A DNA stretch of 64,000 nt from Diploscapter coronatus (taxonomy: Eukaryota; Nematoda; Chromadorea; Rhabditida; Rhabditidae), in NCBI GenBank assembly GCA_964036155.1, contig OZ038422.1:34991201-35055200 (forward strand), in the 5' to 3' direction. The position numbers and the translations under genes are program-made. Under the pieces are notes generated by a model. It did not search any database. It was not told the origin of the DNA and saw only the letters and a program-made list of their open reading frames with translations. Of the stretch, positions 58,930 through 64,000 are shown piece by piece (the first letter of the stretch is position 1; each line of letters begins with the position of its first letter).

Positions 58930-61196
58930 ATGGAAGCTACTACTGAAGGTGATCATATTATTCAAATTTCAAAATTATTCATGATTTTACTAAAAAATTA
59001 TGGGGTCCTGGAATTATTGCAAAATTTCCAAGAAAGCGTTGCATCATTTTCATGTTGCGACGTTGTGTCGTTGTGACAAGTTCAAATCGTTAAAATTACA
59101 AAATCTAATAAAACGTTTCAGCTAACGATAACTATATGCAAAAAACAGGAGTTCTTCTCGTCGTATTTTTATTTTTTGGAATACCTGCTCTAATTCTACA
59201 GATTTTAATGGCATATTCCTTTCGCATTACTGATGAAAAACGAGAGGTAAGCCATTTTATTTTTGTAGTAAAATGTTTATGGCAATCAGTAAATATTAAA
59301 TTGACATTGACTATTAATTTTAAATTATTTTATCTAGAATAAACTTCTTTTTCGATGATAAAATTATAGTCTTTAATTTCTGCAATATTTTCCTAGCAAT
59401 GCTTGCCATCAAAATGTAAGGTGTTGGAAATGTTATCAAAAATTGTTGTCACACATATACCTGTTTAAAATGACTATCGAATAGATACATTAAATGAGAT
59501 ATTAAGAAATGGTGCGAAGAAAATAAGAAAAACTATAACGTCTTTCATCACATCATTCAAAATAAATGACAAAAAATTCTAAAATTGCCTACCTTTTTCT
59601 TAATTCACATTTACTTACTAATAATTCGACTATATCTTCAAATGATTAATTTCAGGCGCCATATTATCCGATAATAATCAAATTTCGGGTATTCTCATAT
59701 CTAGTGGTTGTTATTTTTATTATTAGATTTTCTGAATGCGTATGGATGTCAGTAGTTGAAAATATAAGCTCAAACGGCAAGTACATCACGTATTACAAAT
59801 TATCTTTTTACTAAGTTCTTAATCTTTTTCTTACATTTTCTTAACAATAAGACTGAGTTAGTTTAAAAGTGATAAGTATTAATATACTTCATCATTCTAT
59901 ATAGATTCGAACGATAGAAACTCCTCTAAAACTTTATTAAATTGAGTAAGCTATATACATATATTTTATTTTAGGAAATATAATAATTGCGGGCTACTTT
60001 AATATTGAATTAATGATTAGTAGTATCATATTTTTAATTTCTTTCTATGTATTAGCATCATTTATTTGCTACTCATTATCATTATTGAATATATGCCTAG
60101 TTTTACAAAGATATGCACTGCTGTATCAAAATGAAACACTTACGAAAATTCTGACCAAGTAGGTTTCAGTATGAAGCATCGGTTTGAAATAGAATTATGA
60201 CTAGAAAGGGATCGGGGGTAGGCCGGGATGAAATTTTCAAAATTACGGAACCAGAATTCCGGCCCACCCCTGGAAGGGATAGTAAAAATTACTTTTCTAT
60301 TGAAATTCAAAATGTAGTGCATTTTATTCAGGATGCATAATGATAACATATTCTATTTAATCAAAAATTTAGAAATTACCTGCACAAAACCATATTGGTT
60401 GTTTTGATCTTCAGCGGCATTATTTCAACTGTTCATGCAACAATGATTTTCAACATTGTATTTTTTGAAGGTGATGATTCATATTCAAGATATGTGCAGG
60501 TTAGTGAATAATATATCGTAAATTGATCATCAAATTTCTTCTTAGCTAATTGGTATGAGCATCGATATGTGTGCACTTCTTTCGACATTTACATATTTTA
60601 TATTTTATCATAAACTTCAAAGCCTTGCAAAATTATCAAGTCGAAATTATGGATCAGAAAATCGACGAATGCTATATCAGATGATCCCATTTGCTCTCCA
60701 GCATGTAATATTTTGTTATTCTTTGTGAAAAGTTTCCGTAAAGCCTCTAATTGAAATCCCGTGGTTTCAGTCTCAACTCCTATTTTAGGGGGGTTTCGAC
60801 TATAGAGATTTTACGGTATGCAAAATATGTATTGTTTAGATTTTATCTCTATTATTAACCAGCTGCATTTTATTTAAATATGAACATTTATTGACTGACT
60901 TTATGCCTTTCAAAAATGGTTCTGAAAACGAGAATATAATATATAATTATAATCTTATAAAATTGATGGATGCATATTTGTGGTCAATAACGATACCGCT
61001 CTCATTTATAATTTCTAGCCCTGCCAGACGAAAAGCTATACGCAACCTACTTCGCATTCGGTGAGAAATGAACGTTTCTTGGTAATTTTATTACGAAATG
61101 ATAATTCTGTTTAGAAGAAAAGGACAAATTTCATCACAATCACTCGTCCAAGTCTCGAGTGTGGGACGGTCAACAATGACTCAAGTTTCGCCGTAG
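58930..61196 (+). CDS. 7TM chemoreceptor-like protein
   Basis: Eight exons (58930-58948, 59122-59246, 59656-59776, 59975-60158, 60373-60499, 60546-60704, 60840-61060, 61115-61196) encode 345 residues. About seven hydrophobic stretches alternate with short polar loops, for example VLLVVFLFFGIPALILQIL, YLVVVIFIIRFSECVW and ILVVLIFSGIISTVHATMI. The C-terminal tail (ARRKAIRNLLRIRRKGQ then Ser/Thr-rich) is typical of nematode chemoreceptors. I cannot assign it to a class; it lacks the sre words of the receptor at 47.7 kb. The donor after 59776 reads GCAAGT, a GC-AG intron, because the frame needs phase 1 there and no GT fits. The first exon codes only six residues. Confidence 0.65.
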
Positions 61197-61538
61197 AAAT
61201 AAAATCCTAAAATATAATTCTATTATTTTATTCTTATTACTATAATATCTCGTCCACAAATAAATTCATCAATTTCAAATGTCGTCAGTCGATGAATGTT
61301 TTAATGTACACTAAAATCGAATAAATGCATCTGTCCATTCGCATGATTTTACATTAGCGTTCACTTCTAGAATGTATCAGAGGTAGATAGAATAACATCT
61401 GTAATTTTGCAAAATAATCACAAGACTCATAAGACTAAAGTTCTCCATTTTATGTGTCGAATAACTTGAAATTTACAGGGTATTCACAAAATTGTGCCAT
61501 AATCTAATTTACTATTGTTTCAGGATATCGAATTTGAA

Positions 61539-61753
61539 ATGAATGTCAATCATTCGAAGGCTATTAAAGATTCGATTACGAATCCTCAATACGGTAATTT
61601 ATCATCAAATGATAATGCATGTTGAACTATTATGTGATTTTTCTAGGTTCAATTTCATTCGAAGAACTACCACTCATGTTTGAATTGATGCTGTTTATCC
61701 TCACTTATTGCCAATTATTGCAATTCCTTAGGTATTTATGCAAATTTGAATGA
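61539..61753 (+). pseudogene. chemoreceptor-like N-terminal fragment
   Basis: Two exons (61539-61593, 61647-61753) give a 53-residue frame: a polar start, then one hydrophobic segment (LPLMFELMLFILTYCQLLQF) and a stop. This looks like the N-terminus and first TM of a receptor. No continuation was found downstream before the palindrome at 62.5 kb. A GTATTT donor at 61735 could lead to exons I failed to see. Most likely a truncated receptor gene next to the intact one. Confidence 0.4.
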
Positions 61754-63819
61754 CATATTCGATTCGTATGTTAGACAAGAAAATGATGTTAGTCTCAATG
61801 ATATCAATTGCTACAATACATTTTTAATTCAAGTGAAACAACAAAGTGGGTCTTTTCGGGAAAAAAAAACTCTTTCTGCCTTTCAGATAAAATCTTATTT
61901 ATTAGCCATTCTATGCAAAAATGGAGATTTGTTAGGAAAGGCTTGGTACAGTCAAAATGATTTTCCTGGAAACGTTCTCTAAAAATGTAATCGAGGTCCC
62001 GAAGCTCGGATGCACATTGTTTGCGCTACAGTAAATGACGTAGTGAAAATTAAAAAATCGTTAGGAAACATCTAAATGGGTTAAATGTGGTATCAAAAAC
62101 TTCTTCTCGGTGAGATAAACAACGTTCATTAGAGAATTTCCCGATCTGATGCTTAAATAAAGTTATAGACCGAAAAGTGTCAAGATTGATTAAAACTGAT
62201 ACTTTCGGGTTGTCTGTTGTGCATATTTCCGTTTTATTTATTATTTTCATTTTACACGATTTGAAGAATCGGTTGGGCCGCGATGGTCAGCACGTTTTAC
62301 ATTGTAATCATTGACTGAATTTGCATTATATAGTGAGTAATTTCTTCTTATGTATTTTTTATTTATCAATTTTCAAATCTCCACGCTACTAAATCGCAAA
62401 TAACCTTAATTTATGTGAAAATATGCATTTAATTTTGATGTGTCCATGGCACGTTATTGTTTCGTAGAAATTTGAGGTGGAGTAGAATATCGAGCTTTCA
62501 TTTATTGTGCCCTCCCTGTGGAAGGCTGTTCCAAAATTTCGTTAGACCACTTCTTTCGAAGAGTCAGAACGTTGTTAATACCTCAAACTTGGGTAATTAA
62601 ACCGAAGCTACCGGTGAAAATCGGGAAATATAGACATTCTCTCGTATATTCCAAGCAAGAATCAAATTCGAATCTTTCACTGTCTGGTTTCCTCTTTCTC
62701 TCATCATTTTCTTCCTTTTCCTTCTCAAATAGGCGCTCTATTTCTCTTATTGGCCGGGGGGAGGGAAAAAGTAGAGAGTGAGTGTTAGTTAGAGAAGGAA
62801 AGAGTCAGGTAAAAGTGGAAAGGATGAGAAAGATGAAGAGAAACCAGACAGTGAAAGATTCTAATTGCATTCTTGACTGGGGTATGCGACGAAATGTCTA
62901 TATTTCCCGATTTTCATCGGTAGCTTCGGTTTAATTACCCAAGTTTGAGGTATTAACGACGTTCTGACTCTTCAAAAGAAGTGGTCTAACGAAATTTTGG
63001 AACAGCTTTCCACAGGAGGGCACAAATGAAATAAATAATAAAAGCAAAAATCCGTGTCTATGCCAGTCAAATAAATATTCGCAAAGTTCAGTGATTTCAT
63101 GTTTCAGAAACTGTTGAAATATTTCGTAATAATTCTAGCCACATGATAAGGAATAGCGATGTAAAATCCGGTAGTGTACGGCATACATTAAAAAACATTT
63201 ATATATACCCCTCAGAACCGATTTCTTTCACTCGGTCCGGAATCAGTGAGTTATCTCAGACAAACTTCTCATTGGTACAACTCGACTCAGTATTTTGTCA
63301 TTTTTAAAAGGTTTATAAGAGCGGCGCAATACACGTCTCTGCCCTCCATTATCACAATTAACGGAACCACATTCAAGAATGCATGATTGTGCACCCTCAA
63401 CTACGTTAGTTTCTCGAATCGTCTTTACCCAACTTTCATATGGAAACCTCCTAGCGATTAATAAGACGATGAAAAGGCAGAATTTGTTCTGAAAAATGTT
63501 AAATTCATGGACAAAGGTATTTTTTATTTATCTGAAGGAAAGATCGAAGAGTTCAAAGTTTCTTTCATCATTCTTTTGAAACCCACTTTGAAAAACGACC
63601 TTGAACTGAACTTCCAGACATTTCGAAGTTCAGTTCGTACAACCCTGGTTAAAAGGGACATTTATTTCAGTTGCAATTATCCCTCATCACTTTGGATATC
63701 TTCGAGAGTTGTCTGTATCATGTGCATCGAATTAGAATGTACGAAATTGAATAAAGATACTTTTTATTAAAATCATATAAAAACTACAAACACTTATAAA
63801 TGTGTTGAAATTGGAGATT
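61754..63819. other. intergenic with large palindrome
   Basis: No supported gene. The open frames at 61746-61982 and 63507-63770 have no recognisable family. The palindrome at 62496-63031 dominates the region. Confidence 0.45.
62496..63031. repeat. large palindrome, arms about 200 bp
   Basis: The arms at about 62496-62700 and 62830-63031 are reverse complements with few differences: TGTGCCCTCCCTGTGGAAGG against CTTTCCACAGGAGGGCACA at the outside, and TCTTTCACTGTCTGGTTTC against GAAACCAGACAGTGAAAGA at the inside. The 130-bp loop continues the symmetry weakly (CTCATC...GATGAG). It has no coding potential. It could be a large non-autonomous transposon or a source of long hairpin RNA. Confidence 0.85.
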
Positions 63820-64000
63820 CTAGATATACAATTCTCCGACTTCTCGCCATTCATTCGTTTGCGGATCGTATTCCTCTATTTCACGACATAAAATCCATTC
63901 ATAAATCCACTCTATTGTTCTAAATTCATATCAATTACTACAGAATTTTGAACATATTAACTTACTCTCCGATTGCATACAATTTCTCGTTAACGACAAT
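63820..64000 (-). CDS. kelch-repeat protein, 3' end (partial)
   Basis: Two exons are visible: one running in from beyond the window to 63966, and the last one at 63919-63820. The first reads VVNEKLYAIGE, the strand-and-glycine pattern at the start of a kelch blade. The second, joined in phase, contains EEYDPQTNEWREVGELYI and then a stop, the YDP...W end of the blade. Kelch propellers commonly serve as substrate-binding domains, for example in BTB-kelch cullin-3 adaptors. Whether a BTB domain is present cannot be seen here. The second G of the usual GG pair is replaced by E at the junction. Confidence 0.65.

Noticed and set aside
1..64000. CRISPR arrays, bacterial operons or prophage
   Set aside because: No regularly spaced repeats and no Shine-Dalgarno or polycistronic bacterial layout. 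The spliced nematode genes show eukaryotic nuclear DNA.

Overview
The window is nuclear DNA from a nematode. The evidence is a cuticle collagen with the family's N- and C-terminal signatures, serpentine chemoreceptors including an sre-type one, AT-rich introns ending in TTTCAG, 3' splice-like sites just upstream of most start codons (as expected for spliced-leader trans-splicing), and one very tight operon-like gene pair. The genes are intron-rich: brf-1 has 23 coding exons, the WDR18 homologue 17 and the collagen 27. I would not name a genus from this sequence. All gene models were spliced by hand. Every complete model keeps one open frame across all its junctions.

Left part (1-30 kb): housekeeping genes. 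Positions 1-5529 hold repeats and one possible decayed ORF. Then come a single-HMG-box protein (+), the WDR18/Ipi3 homologue (-), coq-1 polyprenyl diphosphate synthase (-), ATP synthase subunit e (-) and a TCP11-like protein (-). The last four run head to tail on the minus strand, with gaps of 755, 751 and 216 bp. A divergent 555-bp region then leads to a plus-strand pair 65 bp apart: a DUF5522/C1orf53-like mitochondrial protein and mitochondrial ribosomal protein L14. Four of these genes serve mitochondria (ubiquinone synthesis, F1Fo ATP synthase, mitoribosome, and a predicted mitochondrial protein).

Middle (30-46 kb): brf-1, the TFIIIB subunit for RNA polymerase III, on the minus strand. 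One of its introns carries a tRNA-derived SINE with a perfect 19-bp target-site duplication. A cuticle collagen gene (-) follows, split into 27 exons, 16 of them only 7-18 nt long.

Right part (46-64 kb): nematode-type, fast-evolving genes. These are an sre chemoreceptor (+), an unknown four-TM protein (+), a divergent presenilin (-, possibly SPE-4-like), an unknown single-TM protein (+), a second 7TM receptor (+), a receptor N-terminal fragment (+) and the 3' end of a kelch-repeat gene (-). Five of the 33 introns here need a non-GT-AG splice site, against none of the 99 introns in the genes to the left. Two of the five share the same changed acceptor, TTTCCG instead of TTTCAG.

Short hairpin elements occur throughout introns and intergenic DNA. 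Several share one core but carry different terminal arms. A near-perfect ~535-bp palindrome lies at 62.5-63.0 kb. The strongest candidates for something undescribed are the pulverised collagen gene, the cluster of odd splice sites, and the hairpin family with exchanged arms.
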